From Phocoena phocoena (lineage: Eukaryota; Chordata; Mammalia; Artiodactyla; Phocoenidae): a stretch of DNA of 64,000 bases. The notes beneath the pieces were generated by a model. The model was given only the letters and a program-made list of their open reading frames with translations. It was not told where the DNA came from and did not search any database. Of the stretch, positions 11,797 to 24,169 are shown piece after piece (positions within the stretch are counted from its first letter, which is position 1; each line of letters begins with the position of its first letter). The stretch lies in the NCBI RefSeq assembly GCF_963924675.1, contig NC_089220.1:161919270-161983269 (forward strand), read 5' to 3'. The translations under genes were made by a program, and so were the position numbers.

Positions 11797-13080
11797 TTTG
11801 AAGGAGGAATGTACTAGGAATCCTTCCTAACCTGTGGAGAGTTTGTGGTTGGCTCTATAAAGGCCCAGTAAACATAGAATAGTACCAAGGAGATGCTCAA
11901 ATACTACTTCAGTATTAGCTTATACGTTTTTCCCGTTGTTCGAATTTCTGTTTAAGACTGAAAATATTTTAAATAAGATACAACACTTTTCACCTTGGCT
12001 TAGAATATTTTGACAACAAATATACATCAGAGGCAGTTCCATTGTGTTTTAAAAATGCTTTTCTATTTTGAAAGAAAAAACGCTGACTTCTCCATTCATT
12101 AAGTTAAAATAGATTGAATTAGCCATAAACAATATGGGCAAAAATCAAACGATCATGTCTGTAATATTGCATTAGTTGTCTCAGTGGGAAGGTTCAAATA
12201 CAACTGCTCTTGAGTTCTAAGACGCTTTGTATAAGAAAGTTGAAGCTTGCGTACTGTAAAAGATTTCACGCATAACTATACCAAATTGGTTCTGCTTTTT
12301 TACCTTTAGTGTCTGTTAGCAGAATGTGATATAGCATTCACTAACCTTCCTAGTAGGGCCTATACTGTATATTTGGGTTACCAATCAAGGTGATTGAATC
12401 AATACATCTAGGTCTTATCTGATAAAGTTGACAAGCAGACCTGTGCCTTTGAGAGACATTTTGTAACTTTGACCTTTAATGTGAAAAAGCAAGTTGTGTT
12501 TCTTTGGTTTTGGAATTTACCTTGTCATAAACCAGTCAGGGCTCTCTCTATCACATTAGTCTTAGCACAAAATTCGTTTTCAAAAATATATAAATTCAGA
12601 AAACCAAAAATGTCTTTAAAGTCATTTGGAAAATATGGGCAAGTACAGAAAATGGGAACTACTTGGTATCCCAGTAAGCCATCCCTTTCTTAAAAGATCA
12701 TTCTACCGTGAAATTCACAGACATTCATCAGCTTTTAAGGATATGTTGTTTCTTAAAGGTGGGAGTGGAGAGATGAAGATTAGCTACATTACATCAATAA
12801 TAATCTAAAGGTGATGCCTGGATGAGTCTCAAAAACAATGTATTAACTCAGCAAATGTGAACTCTAGAAAAGAGCTCAAAAAATGAATTCAATTCTCTAT
12901 TTCTTTACACATTCGTAATTCTTCTCCACCAGTGGAATGGAATAAATTGTCTATGGACACATAGACTCATAGAATAAACAACAGAATTAGGAGAGAACAT
13001 AGAAATAATTTGGTCCAGCTTCTCATTTTAGAGACAGGAAATTAAGCTCATTTAAAATAAAATGAAAACCTTGGAAAGAA
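11797..13080. other. No gene recognised
   Basis: AT-rich, largely unassigned. A short patch at about 12990-13060 (ggtccagcttctcattttagagacagg) resembles an old MIR/L2 fragment. Confidence 0.4.
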
Positions 13081-14072
13081 CTTTAAGCATTTAAATTGTT
13101 TTCCTTATTTTCTTTTATTTAAATTAAAAAATTTAATCAAAGAAATAGCTGGTCGTAATTTAAAAGTCAAGTAGTACCATAAGGATTATAATATTAAAAA
13201 GCAGTTCCCTTTCCCAACCCTCTGATAATATTGTTAATATAATAATATTGATAGTATGTAAATATTGTTGACAAGTGAACTACATTGCATCAATAATAAT
13301 GTTTGCTATGATGTACAGTTTTTTCCTTGGAAGATACTTTTTTTTTTGGCTTTTGGCTTAGTTTTGGACCAAACTGTAAAACTCCTCTCAATATAATCAA
13401 CCTTTTTGAGAAAGGTTGCTTCGGTAGCAAATCTTTATTCTCCCCATACTTTTAATTGAGTGTTTAGTGTTAACGTAGAATTCTAGGTTAAAAATTTGTA
13501 CTTCATAATTCCAGAGCACTGATACAGTTGTTTTACCTTCTAGGGTTCTGGTTGAAAAGTCTCATGACATTCTGGCTCTCAATCCTTTGTGTATATATAT
13601 ACTTTTTTTTCTTCTGAAGACTTGTGGGACCTTTTAATAGCTATGGTATTCTGAAAATTCATTTTTTCTTTTTTAGTTAAAAATTACCTCTGGAATTTGT
13701 GTGTGTGTGTGTGTTTTGTGTAATGAGAATTTTTAAGATTTATTCTCTTACCAACTTTCAAGTATAAAATACAAGGTTGTTAACTATTGTCACCATGCTG
13801 TACAATAGATCCCCAGAAATTACGCATCTTATAACTGGGAGTTTGTACCTTTTGACCACTTTCTCCCATACCCCCACTCTTGGCAAGCAATAATCTAGTG
13901 TCTGTTTTTATGTGTTCGGTTTTTTAGATTTCATGTTTAAGTGAGATCACAAATTGAATTATTCTGTAATCATTCTGTCTGAATTATTTCACTTAGCATA
14001 ATGCCCTTCAGTGTCATCCATGCTGATGCAAATAGCAGGATTTCCTTTATTCTAATGGCTTAATAATATTCC

Positions 14073-14111
<39 letters not shown>

Positions 14112-14333
14112 CTTTATCAATTACCCATCTACGGACACTTAGGTTGTTTCCATGCCTTGGCTATTATAAATAATGCTACATGGGGAGTACAGATGTCTCT
14201 TAGAGATAGTATTTTCATTTCCTTTTGATAAATACCCAGAGGTGGGATTGCTAAATCATGATATAGTTATATTTTTACCTTTCTGAGGAATATCCATACT
14301 GTTTTCTCTAATGGCTGCAACAATTTACATGAA
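13080..14333 (-). mobile_element. Old L1 (L1M/HAL1-like) remnants, 3'UTR and ORF2 tail
   Basis: At 13470-13620 'gaattctaggttaaaaa...' resembles an antisense L1M/HAL1 ORF1-type stretch. From about 13715 an old L1 3'UTR begins ('ttatt...ccaactttcaag...gctgtacaatagatccccag') and leads into the antisense ORF2 tail ('catctacggacacttaggttg', then 'ataaatacccagaggtgggattgct'). That alignment stops abruptly near 14333. A (TG) run at 14075-14109 interrupts it. Confidence 0.7.
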
Positions 14334-15330
14334 GGACAGCTTTTTCAGAAAAATATAATTCTTCATTGAGTTTTTTTCCTTTATTTTAAATACATCTTCC
14401 CACCATCTCCTGGCCTACAAAGTTACTGCTGAGAAACCACTGATCATCTTATGGGGGGCCACCTTGTTTGTGACAAGTCAGTTTTCTCTTGCTGCCTTCA
14501 GAATTTTGTTTGGTTTTGACTTTTGAATATCTAATTATAATGTGTGTCAGTGTAGATCTCTTCTGGTTCAAACTATTTGTGGTCTTTTGAGCCTCATGGA
14601 TCTGAGTGTTCATTTTTCTCTACAAGTTTGGGAAATTTTCATCCGTTATTTATTTAAATAGATTCTCTGTCCCTTTCTCTTCCTGTTCTTTTTTCCAGGA
14701 TTCCCATAATAAGTGTATTGTTACTTGTTTCCCATCAATCCCATAGGTTTTCTTCACTCTTCTTATCTTTTTCTTTTTTAAAAAAAAATTTTTTTTTCCT
14801 TTGCTCCTGTGGATAATTTCAAATGATCTGTCTTCAAGTTTACTGGCTCTTTCTTCTTTGAGTCTGTTGTTGAAATTCTTCAGTTCAGCCACTGTGTTAT
14901 TCATCTCTAGGGTTTTTTTTTTTTTTGATGGTTTCTATTTCTTTGTCTAAACTGTTATTCATGCTTTGTTTTCCTAATTTTCTTTAGTTGTCTGTGTTCT
15001 TGTAGTTCCCTGAACTTCTTTAAGAGAATTATTTTTCAGTTTATAGATCTTTATTTCTTTAGGGTCTGTTACTAGGGCTTTATTAGTTACCTTCAGTGGT
15101 GTAATGTTTGCCTGATTTTCATAATACTTATACCTTTGCACTGGTGTTTGCATTTTAGTAAGTGGTCTTTTTTCCCCAGACTTTATGGGTTCACTTCAGC
15201 AGGGACATACTCTCACCATTAACTCAGCATGGGGTACTATTGTTTCATCTGGTAGCGTCTGTGGGCAGGTGAGTCTTGCTATTTGGGTAGTTAGTTGGGC
15301 AAGGCCACAGCCTGTGATTTGATTTCAGGG
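14334..15330 (-). mobile_element. Old L1 ORF1/5' region, antisense
   Basis: The text 'ccaccatctcctggcctacaaagtt', 'gctgagaaaccactgatcatc' and 'gattcccataataagtgtattg' is an antisense ORF1 of an old L1. It directly follows the ORF2 tail at 14333, so most of ORF2 is missing between them. Confidence 0.6.
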
Positions 15331-16060
15331 GGTGGGGGAGGGAGTGCTGCTAGTAGGGCTCTGTAGTCGGGTGGGCCTGCTGGCTGGGCTGTGTTTTCAA
15401 GTAGGTCTGTTGGGTGGGCTTCCTGGTTGGGCAGGGCTGCTGGCTATGTTCCGCAGTCAGGTGGGCTCTGCAATCACCTCTGATCAGACAGGGCTGCAGG
15501 CTGTGTTCTCTGGCAAGGTGTTGCCAGTGGTTGGATTCCACAATTGGGCAGGGCTGTGGGCCATGCTCCACATTGGCTCTTGGGTGGGTGGGGCCTTAGG
15601 CTGTGCTCCCTGCATGGATGTTTACACTGGCTGGACTGCATATGCAGGCAGGGTTTTTTGTTTGTCTTGTTTTTTGGCCACACAGCATGTGGGATCTTAG
15701 TTCCCCAACCAGGGATTGAACCTGCATCCCCTGCATTGGAAGTGTGGATTCTTAACCACTAGACTGCCAGGGAGGTCCCTGCAGGCAGGGTTATATGCCA
15801 GGCTTCATGGTTAGATGGGACATCAGGCTGTGCCCCAAAGTTGGGCAGGGCTCCAGGCTGGGCTTTACGATCAGGCAGGCCATTGGTTGTGTTCTGCCTT
15901 TGGTTGAGGTCTCTGGTCTGGCTCTCTGGTTGGGGAGGGCCTTCAAATGGACCCCACAGTTGAGTGAGTCTGGACGTTTAGCAGTCAGGCAGGGCTGTAT
16001 GCTGGGCTCCACTGCTTGGTGAGATTGTAGGCTGGGTTCTGCGTGTGGGTGGTACCATTG
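15331..16060. repeat. Degenerate GC-rich tandem array (L1 5'UTR-like)
   Basis: Repeated variants of 'ggcagggctgcaggctgtgttc' recur about every 30-40 bp through the interval, interrupted by a SINE at 15656-15779. Similar arrays occur in 5'UTRs of old L1 subfamilies, and the position after the ORF1-like segment fits that. The open frames here arise from the repeat and are not genes. Confidence 0.65.
15656..15779 (-). mobile_element. Short tRNA-type SINE (CHR-1-like) with target-site duplication
   Basis: Minus-strand head ('ggacctccctggcagtctag') ends at 15779, with a B-box-like 'ggttcaatccctgg' and a T-rich stretch at 15656-15672. The 13-bp duplication tgcaggcagggtt occurs at 15643-15655 and 15780-15792. 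It inserted into the tandem array. Confidence 0.85.
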
Positions 16061-18780
16061 CCACTATGTGCTCAGCATGAGGAAGATCCACACTGGACAT
16101 GCAACAGAAGTGAGAAATGATCCTGTATTGTTGTGATCCACGGAGGCCTTGGGGTAGTTTGTGGCCATTGTGTAACTTAATAAAAGCTGAGTGATGCAGA
16201 GTTCTGTTTTATAGTCTAGATGTAGTCTTGGAAGTATGACCTTTTTTATTTTCATAAATTTTAGTTCCTTTTTAAAAGTAGAAGCTAAATACTTTTGATT
16301 GAATAAACACTTTGTAAAGTGAGTATATCATTTTTAATGAATTTGGTTCTAAATGAAAGAAAACTATCTCAAATGTGGGTGTGGGGAGAGTTCATGGCTC
16401 ACATATCAGGAAAGTACAAAAGTGAAAGGGTCTTTGACGCTGGTTTGACACAGTGGCTCATTCAGTTCATCTAGGGTCAAGTTCATGTATACCTCTACAG
16501 TCTGACTTTGACAATGTCAGCTTTATTCTCATTTTTCCTCATTTAGGTAATGATGCTGCCAATCATTGCCAGGGATACATGCTTTCTTGTCAATGCTAGA
16601 AAAAGAGAAAGACCCATCTAGAAGGTCTCTCACAGAGTGGCTAAACATCTTTCTTAGAATCCACAGTAAACTTCTTACATGTTAGTGACAGGAAGTGAGT
16701 CGCTCATCCATTTCTGAACTAATAACTATAACCTGTTAACCCTAACCTCAGATATGGATTGAACATCTTGAACCAGGTATGGAGGTATGGTTAGACCATT
16801 CCTAAAAACAGCAGGAAGGGAGTTTGCCCAAAGAAAGTTATATATGCAGGACAAAATTACAATGAACACTATGCATTAACACAGCTTTTTCATCAATTCC
16901 TCTACGTAAATATGTGATACATTGTGCCAGACGATTTGTGTCTCTGATTTTTTGCTGAATATTTGTGTGCATTTAGCGTCACCCAAGAGAAGTAGTAATT
17001 GAAAAGTTACGATCTGGCAAGCACACAGCCTGTTTCACACGGCCACTAGATTCATCCAGTCCAGTTCTGCAAATTATCACCTGACCAGGTCCTTAACACA
17101 CTTAACATAGTCACATGTGCCAAATCTTTGATGTCTTTCCAGATTTTATGCTATTATACTCTCTCCCCCGCTCTCTCTCCCTGCCTGTCTTTGATATGTA
17201 GATATAGCTATATAATTTATTTATACCCATATGTGTGTATGTTTGTTTATAGTCTGTTAAGCTTTGTGTAACTTCTTCCTTTTTTTTTCATAAGCACTAA
17301 TTCATCTTGTTGTTTTTTGAAAATATCTTCAGGCTTATTTAAGATTCATTTCATAGCATATTACAGTCCTGAAAAAGTACTTGTTTAACATATAACCTCA
17401 AAATGAATAATCTTCATAATTTTAGTGGAACATTCTTGATTTTACCTTCTTCCATTAAATATAGCAACAGTAATATAAACATTGGGCTTATTTTAGTAGT
17501 ATTTTCTAGTAACTCCTAATGGGTGTTTGAAGCATAATACCAATTTAACCATGAAAATCCATTTAAAACCTTGATTTTTTTCTTATTTATCTAATTCTCA
17601 GACAGAGATGGTCTAAAGATTTTGCTGAAATACCATTTCACTTGAATAATTTATAATTAATGTGTTTTTTCCTGGTTGTGCTAGATGACTGATCATTTAT
17701 TTCATGTTTGGGTGTTTATATTTCAAAATAGAATTTTAATGGGCATTAAATCAATTAGAATACATTTGACAACCATTGCAGATTAACCGTATGTGAAAGT
17801 CTAAACTTTTTTATTTTGATAAATGTGCACTGGTAAATACAATACTGAGAATTGCTGAGATTCTCATTAAAATGAGGGAAAACATTACAGTGAAAAATTT
17901 CCTACTCTGTTATATAAAGTAGGCCCCTTAATGCACCCTAGATTTTGAAAACTTCCTGTTTGGTAACAACAAAAGAATTATAAACCATTAGTTTCCTAGT
18001 GAAAATGCCTAGGCAATACTTAAAGTAAATCAATCTGTAATGAATATTTGCATTTTAAATAAAATGTACTTTTTTTTTGTAAGGGAGTTCCGTTTAATTT
18101 TCTGATCACAACACTATAAACTTCTTCAGTTGACTTTTTTCCTCTTTTCACCTCTTACTTAGTTCACAGTGAATCCATCAGGGAGATGCCTAGGGGAAAT
18201 CAAAGATAGTGAAACCCTACTACCAAGCTCAATAGCAAAGAGGGGAAGAATAGTGGTTCAAGTGCTTGGCTACAAATGAAGTTTTTGAGTGACGCAGTCA
18301 TATATTTTTTTGATATTAATTGGGACCAAAGCCAGGGTGACTAAAAAGAGGCATTTGTCTACAGTGGGGAATAGGGGACTTGCCCTGTTGTCTGAAATTC
18401 TTTTATTAGAGTTTTATCCCAGGAAGAGAGAGAAGAGAGAGCGCATACATCTTAAAGATATAATGGGAAAAGCAATTACTTTTCATCAGGCAGAACTCAA
18501 TTTTAATCTCTGTTGCACCTCTGAGTAGTCCTGTAATCTCTGGGAAAATTATCTCACCAATTGAAGACCAAGCTTCACCATTGGAACAAATATTTAATTC
18601 ACTGGCTAGGGGGGAGAATAATGTTAAATGAGTTAATATGTGCGTAAATAATCAGGCATGATGGCTACCACATGGTAGGGGTTGAGCAAGTGCCTGGGTC
18701 CTGGCTTATCTTCCTTCTTTATTCATTCTTTCTCTCCTCTCTTTCCCCCACAGAAGGAAGTGAGAGGTCCTATAAATTAA
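16061..18780. other. Repeat-poor AT-rich DNA with one MIR
   Basis: No coding signal. About 18480-18685 resembles a plus-strand MIR (ending '...taaatgagttaatatgtgcgtaaa...'). The remainder looks unique. Confidence 0.4.
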
Positions 18781-18792
18781 CGTAACCACTAT

Positions 18793-18928
18793 TTTAAAAA
18801 AAAATTTATTTTATATTGGAGCATAGTTGATTAACAATGTTGTGATAGTTTCAGGTGTACAGCAAAGCGATTCAGTTATACATATACGTGTATCTATTCT
18901 TTTTCAAATTCTTTTCCCATTTAAGAGT
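18793..18928 (-). mobile_element. 5'-truncated L1 3' end
   Basis: Antisense L1 3'UTR ('ttggagcatagttgattaac', then 'caggtgtacagcaaagcgattcag') with the A-rich tail at 18793-18812. It is flanked by similar sequences gtaaccacta (18782) and gtaaccgctt (18929), probably the target-site duplication. Confidence 0.75.
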
Positions 18929-19109
18929 GTAACCGCTTACGGCGTGGTTGAGGACTGGCTTACAGTGGAACAGCTCTTTCTGAAATGCACGGTGAAACAT
19001 GGAAGACGTCTAATTTCTTACACATTAGGCTTCTCCCATCACAAGATGGTTTTAAGAATTAGGAAAATGATGACACACAAACCCTAACGTGCCGTACAAG
19101 GAGAAAGCA

Positions 19110-19295
19110 CTTAGGAGTCAGAAACATCTGAATTCATATGTGACTAGTCCTAGAGTCATGGTAAAACTCTGTCTTCTCTGGGTTCTGGTTTTCTCTGCTT
19201 GAAATTGTAATAAAACAACGAGTGTGAGATTATAGGTGTGAATTTGTGCACCAGAGAGTTTGGCATGTAGGAGGCTCTCGGTATCTTGGGGTCCC
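19110..19295 (+). mobile_element. MIR SINE remnant
   Basis: The order 'ggagtcagaaacatctgaattc', 'ctgtcttctctggg', then 'ggcatgtaggaggctctcgg' follows the MIR consensus in sense orientation, much diverged. Confidence 0.5.
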
Positions 19296-19299
19296 AGGA

Positions 19300-20268
19300 T
19301 CACCAATAACGTGGAGCTGGTTGAACTGTGTCAAATATTAATCCAGTAACTGTCGGCTGAAAGAATTAAAAAGCTGGCTGTGTGTAGGTCCCGCTTGGCG
19401 TAGCCCTGAGTTACAGTTGTCACTGATAATTGCTTAACAGCTCAGTTAGCGTGACAGCAAGTTGTTGCTTTCAGACGGCTTGTATATTTGGGAAGAGACT
19501 TCAAATCATTCCAGAGAATGTACCTGAATTTCAATTAATTCTAAAAGGAGTCTCAAGCACTTTGATGACCTGGGTTTTAAACTTTTATTCAAGTTATTTG
19601 ATGTAACCTGCTCTCTCTTAACAGAGCTTATATGGGACCTAATGAATCATCTTGACAGTCAAAACACACAGTGGCAACTGTATTACATGTTCCATCAGTC
19701 AGGAGAGCAATAAGAGTTCATTGCTGCACTTAAAATAGCTAATGCTAGACATAACCACTAGATTAGCTTCAAATGTTTTAAATTCAGGGTGTATGACATA
19801 TGATTGGCCATGCTTAATAAACTTAGCTGCTGCCAGCAACTGATACATAAATTTATCAGTGGGAACCAAGTTTGGGGATTATAGGTGAGGTGGTTAAAAT
19901 ATGCATATAGAAAGGATGTTAGCAACGGCTGTGAAATTAGCTTTGACCATGATGTGGCCTGTTGAGGAGTAGGTCCTGTCGTAGGAGCTACTACCTCCCT
20001 CTCCTTCCAGTAGCTAAATTTTCAATATCTCTCTTGAATAGTTATGCTTTGGAGAATAAACTTGTGGCAGAGACCACAACTGCTTCAGACTTTACACGAT
20101 TATTCCCATAGATTTCTTGTTTGTGGTTTCCAAGATGTAAGGGTGGCTCTTTCAACTGAGGTATATTCTCAGTCCTACCCTGATAGGACCTGCATTTAGG
20201 AGTCAGAATCTAGGGGAATGGAATGAAAAAAAAATTTTTTTTTAATCCATCTGCTTCTGTTCATTAAA
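19300..20268. other. Repeat-free non-coding block
   Basis: No repeat or frame recognised. It contains several AT-rich homeodomain-like motifs (for example attaattct and taatgaatcat). See findings. Confidence 0.3.
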
Positions 20269-20276
20269 GTACTGAG

Positions 20277-20436
20277 CAGGGATTCTCAAAATGGAGGTGT
20301 ATCAGCATTACCTTGTTACCATGGATTGCTGGACCTCATCTCCAGAGATTAGGCTGGGGCTTGGGAATTTTATTTTCATAAATTTCCAGGTGAGACTAAG
20401 AGTGCTAGGATAGGGATCACATTTTGAGAACCCCTG
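20277..20436 (+). mobile_element. MER5A-type hAT (Charlie) non-autonomous DNA transposon
   Basis: It begins cagggattctcaaaatg and ends cattttgagaacccctg, inverted repeats that agree at 16 of 17 positions. The flanking 8-bp duplications are gtactgag (20269-20276) and gtacagag (20437-20444), 7 of 8 identical. The interior 'atcagcattacc' and 'gattaggctggggcttggga' fit MER5A. The 160-bp length is typical. It encodes nothing. Confidence 0.88.
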
Positions 20437-20444
20437 GTACAGAG

Positions 20445-20995
20445 GAAGTGCTTCAGGTGGGATTACTTTGTGTAACAAATAATAGAACACCTGACTGAAG
20501 ATGATTTAACAATATAAAGCATTATCTTGCATAATCAGAAATCCAGAAATGGAGAGTCCCTGAGTTTGTTCAGTGGCACGAAGGTCAACCACACCCTTTC
20601 CATTCTCTGTAACATCCTCACTGTGTTGGTTATGTCTTCCTCATATCACTGGGCATGGTTTCCACCTATCCCTGGACAGCTTCGGTAGCTCCAAGCATTA
20701 GGAACCAGTCCAACAGCATTCAGAAGCAAGACAATGGAGGGATAGATATTTTTAGTATCTCCAGTGGGAACCCTCATCCAAAGAGGAGGAAGGCGAGGAT
20801 TGAAATGACAGCTGATAATTAACTAACAACCATCAGAGGTAAACTTGCCAGATGTTAGGAAAAGGTCCTCTAGCTTTTGTTTTCCACAAGATATTTGAAA
20901 TGACACAAAAACACTGATTGCTTATATCATCCTGGTGACTCTCTCCCTCCCTGCCTACCTGCCTTTCTTTCTTTTGGGTTTTCTATTTCTCTGAA
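20445..20995. other. Unassigned sequence, possible old repeat
   Basis: Contains a sequence with a dispersed-repeat feel ('taatagaacacctgactg', then 'ctgggcatggtttccacc'), which I do not assign. No gene. Confidence 0.3.
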
Positions 20996-21702
<707 letters not shown>

Positions 21703-21772
21703 TCAAGAAAGGAAGGAATCGAACGCTCTCCAATCGGTTTCAAGCCAACATCATAACCACTATGTATTTCTT
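21703..21772 (-). pseudogene. NUMT copy of mitochondrial tRNA-Ser(UCN)
   Basis: 'caagaaaggaaggaatcgaac' is the 3' acceptor/T-arm side of this tRNA read on the complementary strand, and 'ttcaagccaacatcataacc' follows as in mammals. A few changes are visible (gctctccaatcgg) and the 3' limit is blurred. Confidence 0.8.
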
Positions 21773-21779
21773 TATAAAC

Positions 21780-21847
21780 GAGATATTAGTAAAACCTTAT
21801 ATAACTTTGTCAAAGCTAAGTTACAAGTGAAAATCCTGTATATCTCC
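21780..21847 (+). pseudogene. NUMT copy of mitochondrial tRNA-Asp
   Basis: Starts gagatattagtaaaa and ends ctgtatatctcc, the paired acceptor arms of tRNA-Asp. The anticodon region 'ctttgtcaaagc' contains GTC. Confidence 0.85.
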
Positions 21848-22519
21848 ATGGCATATCCCTTTCAACTAGGCTTCCAAGATGCAACATCACCCATTATAGA
21901 AGAACTCCTACACTTCCATGATCATACATTAATGATTGTTTTCCTAATTAGCTCCCTAGTCCTCTATATCATCACCCTAATACTTACAACTAAGCTAACA
22001 CATACCAGTACAATAGACGCCCAAGAGGAAGAGACCATTTGAACCATCCTTCCAGCACCATTTTAATTCTAATTGCCTTACCCTCCCTACGAATCCTCTA
22101 CATGATAGATGAAATTAATAACCCTTCTCTCACTGTAAAAACAATGGGTCACCAATGATACTGAAGCTACGAATACACCGACTACGAAGACCTAAATTTC
22201 GACTCTTACATAATCTCAATATCAGACCTAAAACCAGGAGAACTACGGCTACTAGAGGTGGACAACCGAGTAGTCTTACCCATAGAGATAACAGTCCGAA
22301 TACTAGTCTCCTCCGAAGACGTGCTACACTCACGGGCTGTACCTTCCCTAGGCCTAAAAACAGATGCAGTCCCTAGACACCTAAACCAAACAACCTTAAT
22401 ATCAACACGACCAGGCTTATTTTACAGGCAGTGTTCAGAAATCTGTGGCTCAAATCATAGTTTTATACCAATTGTCCTCGAACTAGTACTTTGAAAAATG
22501 GTCTGTATTCATACTATAA
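21848..22519 (+). pseudogene. MT-CO2: NUMT copy of COX2
   Basis: ATG at 21848 starts [20 protein letters not shown]. The copper-site region [10 protein letters not shown] is readable near 22437-22466. The copy is 672 bp against 684 bp in mammalian mtDNA. One base is lost near 22056 ('ccagcaccatttt'), which breaks the frame, and about 11 bases are lost near 22487 ('ctagtactttgaaaaa'), together accounting for the 12 missing bases. TGA codons occur at tryptophan positions, so the nuclear code would also terminate early. Confidence 0.92.
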
Positions 22520-22522
22520 TCT

Positions 22523-22590
22523 CATTAAGAAGCTAAAGTAGCGTTAACCTTTTAAGTTAAAGATTGAGAGCCAAAGCTCCCCTTAATGAC
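22523..22590 (+). pseudogene. NUMT copy of mitochondrial tRNA-Lys
   Basis: 'cattaagaagcta' at the 5' side and 'tccccttaatga' at the 3' side form the acceptor arms, and the 'ccttttaag' anticodon loop contains TTT. It sits between the COX2 and ATP8 copies as in mtDNA. Confidence 0.85.
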
Positions 22591-22670
22591 ATGCCACAAC
22601 TAGATACATCAACACGATTCCTTACTATCCTATCCATATTCCTAACCCTCTTCACAATATTCCAATACAC
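22591..22670 (+). pseudogene. MT-ATP8: NUMT copy of ATP8 start (truncated)
   Basis: ATG at 22591 begins MPQLDTSTRFLTILSIFLTL, matching the N-terminus of mammalian ATP8. A tryptophan codon position reads CGA. Similarity ends after about 26 codons, where the NUMT ends. Confidence 0.8.
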
Positions 22671-23230
22671 TCTGGTTTCCACCATCTCTTATTGTTGCTT
22701 CCATTTAACTTCCTTCTTCCTAGGCACTAGGAATCTAAAATTGTATTTTGGACAATAAATGACTACAGTCTGAAATTTGAGAGTCACATGTCTTCACATT
22801 CCATAGAACAGAGTTGGATTTCCTTTCTCCCTCACGCCATTCTAAATTTGCCACCTTCACCCTCTTTGGAAAGAAGCTTTTGGACAAGACATAAGAAAAA
22901 TTTGGACTGCCTTGAAGAGTTCCTCTCTTAAGAGCTGAAAAAAACCCTATAACCTGTGAGATCTGATGTTGAGCCTTTAGGAAGAACCATGACAGATGTT
23001 TAAAACCCCCAGGATTCCACCTTGACCTCCTAGGATGGAGTGCATCCCCAGATCTACTCTTTCTACAGTCTTCCCCATTTCCATAAAAGCAAGTTCCATC
23101 TTTATATTTGTCAGGGCCATATTTGGGAGTCGTTCTTGATTTCAGAAATAAAGCTGCACAGCTTGGCAGCTTTAACTGAAGAATGTGCCCGGGATCTGAC
23201 GCAACTTGCATAACTCAGACACTGTGGTAC
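22671..23230. other. Unassigned sequence right of the NUMT
   Basis: The 158-codon minus frame at 22735-23211 shows no recognisable domain and has the look of a chance frame. No repeat was confidently assigned. Confidence 0.35.
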
Positions 23231-24165
23231 AAACCAACATCCTCAGATCTGGTTTCTGCCTCATCTGGATGTTCTCCCTGCTCCCACCTTGGCCTTCTTA
23301 AATTTATTCCCAACGCAGGAGCCAGAACGGTTCTATTAAAATGTAAATAAAATCACATCACTACTCTGTTTAAAACCCTTCAATGGCTTCTCATCTCATT
23401 ACAATTAAGAGCCCAAGTTTTGGGACTTCCCTGGTGGCGCAGTGGTTAAGAATCTGCCTGCCAACGCCAGGGACACAGGTTTGAGCCCTGGTCCAGGAAG
23501 ATCCCACATGCCGTGGAGCAACGAAGTCCATACACCGCATCTACTGAGCCTGTGCTCTAGAGCCCACGAGCCACAACTACTGAGCCCACACCCCCTAGAG
23601 CCCATGCACACAACAAGAGAAGCCACCAAAATGAGAAGCCCGAGCACCGCATCAAAGAGTAGCCCCTGCTTGCATCAACTAGAGAAAGCTCACGCACAGC
23701 AGCGAAGACCCAACACAGCCAAAAAAAAAAAAGCCGATTTTTACACTGGCCTACAAGGTTCCTTAATGACCTGTCCCCCTCCCCACTTTGCTGCCCCTTG
23801 AACATGCCAGGTATACTCCCACTTTGGGATATTTGCCTGTTTTGTTCCCTCTCGTGATCGATTTCTTCCTCACATATCACCATCTCAGTGAGTCCTTCAT
23901 CACTCTATTTATTATGAAATTACATCCCTGGCCCTTGTCACTCATGATTTCCCCTCTCTGTCTACTTTTCCTTTAAAGCACGTATGACCACCTGTTATAC
24001 TTCATCTTTAACTTATTTATTGTTTATTTACTGTTTTATTTTTAAAATCTTCCTCCACTAGAATGTGACCTCCATGACAGTAGCAACGTTTGTTGTATTA
24101 ATTGCTCTATCATCAAAACTGAGAACACCTAGCACATAAACACAAAGCAATGTTTGTTGAATGAA
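23231..24165 (+). mobile_element. L2 LINE 3' region, split by a SINE
   Basis: 'aaaacccttcaatggcttctcatct' and, after the SINE, 'acactggcctacaaggttcctta', 'cctccactagaatgtgacctccatgac' and 'tgtttgttgaatgaatga' follow the L2 3' end in order on the plus strand. Strongly diverged and non-coding. Confidence 0.75.
23422..23732 (+). mobile_element. CHR SINE, plus strand, inserted in L2
   Basis: Head gggacttccctggtggcgcag at 23422, B-box-like 'ggtttgagccctgg', a body with 'ccacaactactgagc', and a 12-A tail at 23721-23732. Target-site duplications are poorly preserved. It interrupts the L2 just after 'attaagagccc'. Confidence 0.9.
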
Positions 24166-24169
24166 TGAT

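Noticed and set aside
15332..15700. 122-codon repetitive frame rich in Gly, Leu and Trp
   Set aside because: Produced by the degenerate tandem array; opposite-strand frames of similar length exist over the same bases, as expected for repeats without stops.
21703..22590. Functional tRNA genes
   Set aside because: The tRNA-Ser, -Asp and -Lys sequences are mitochondrial copies in the NUMT, without nuclear tRNA promoters. The SINE heads are tRNA-derived but not tRNAs.
22735..23211. 158-codon minus-strand frame
   Set aside because: No recognisable domain, no splice or start context, and no second frame supporting a gene nearby.
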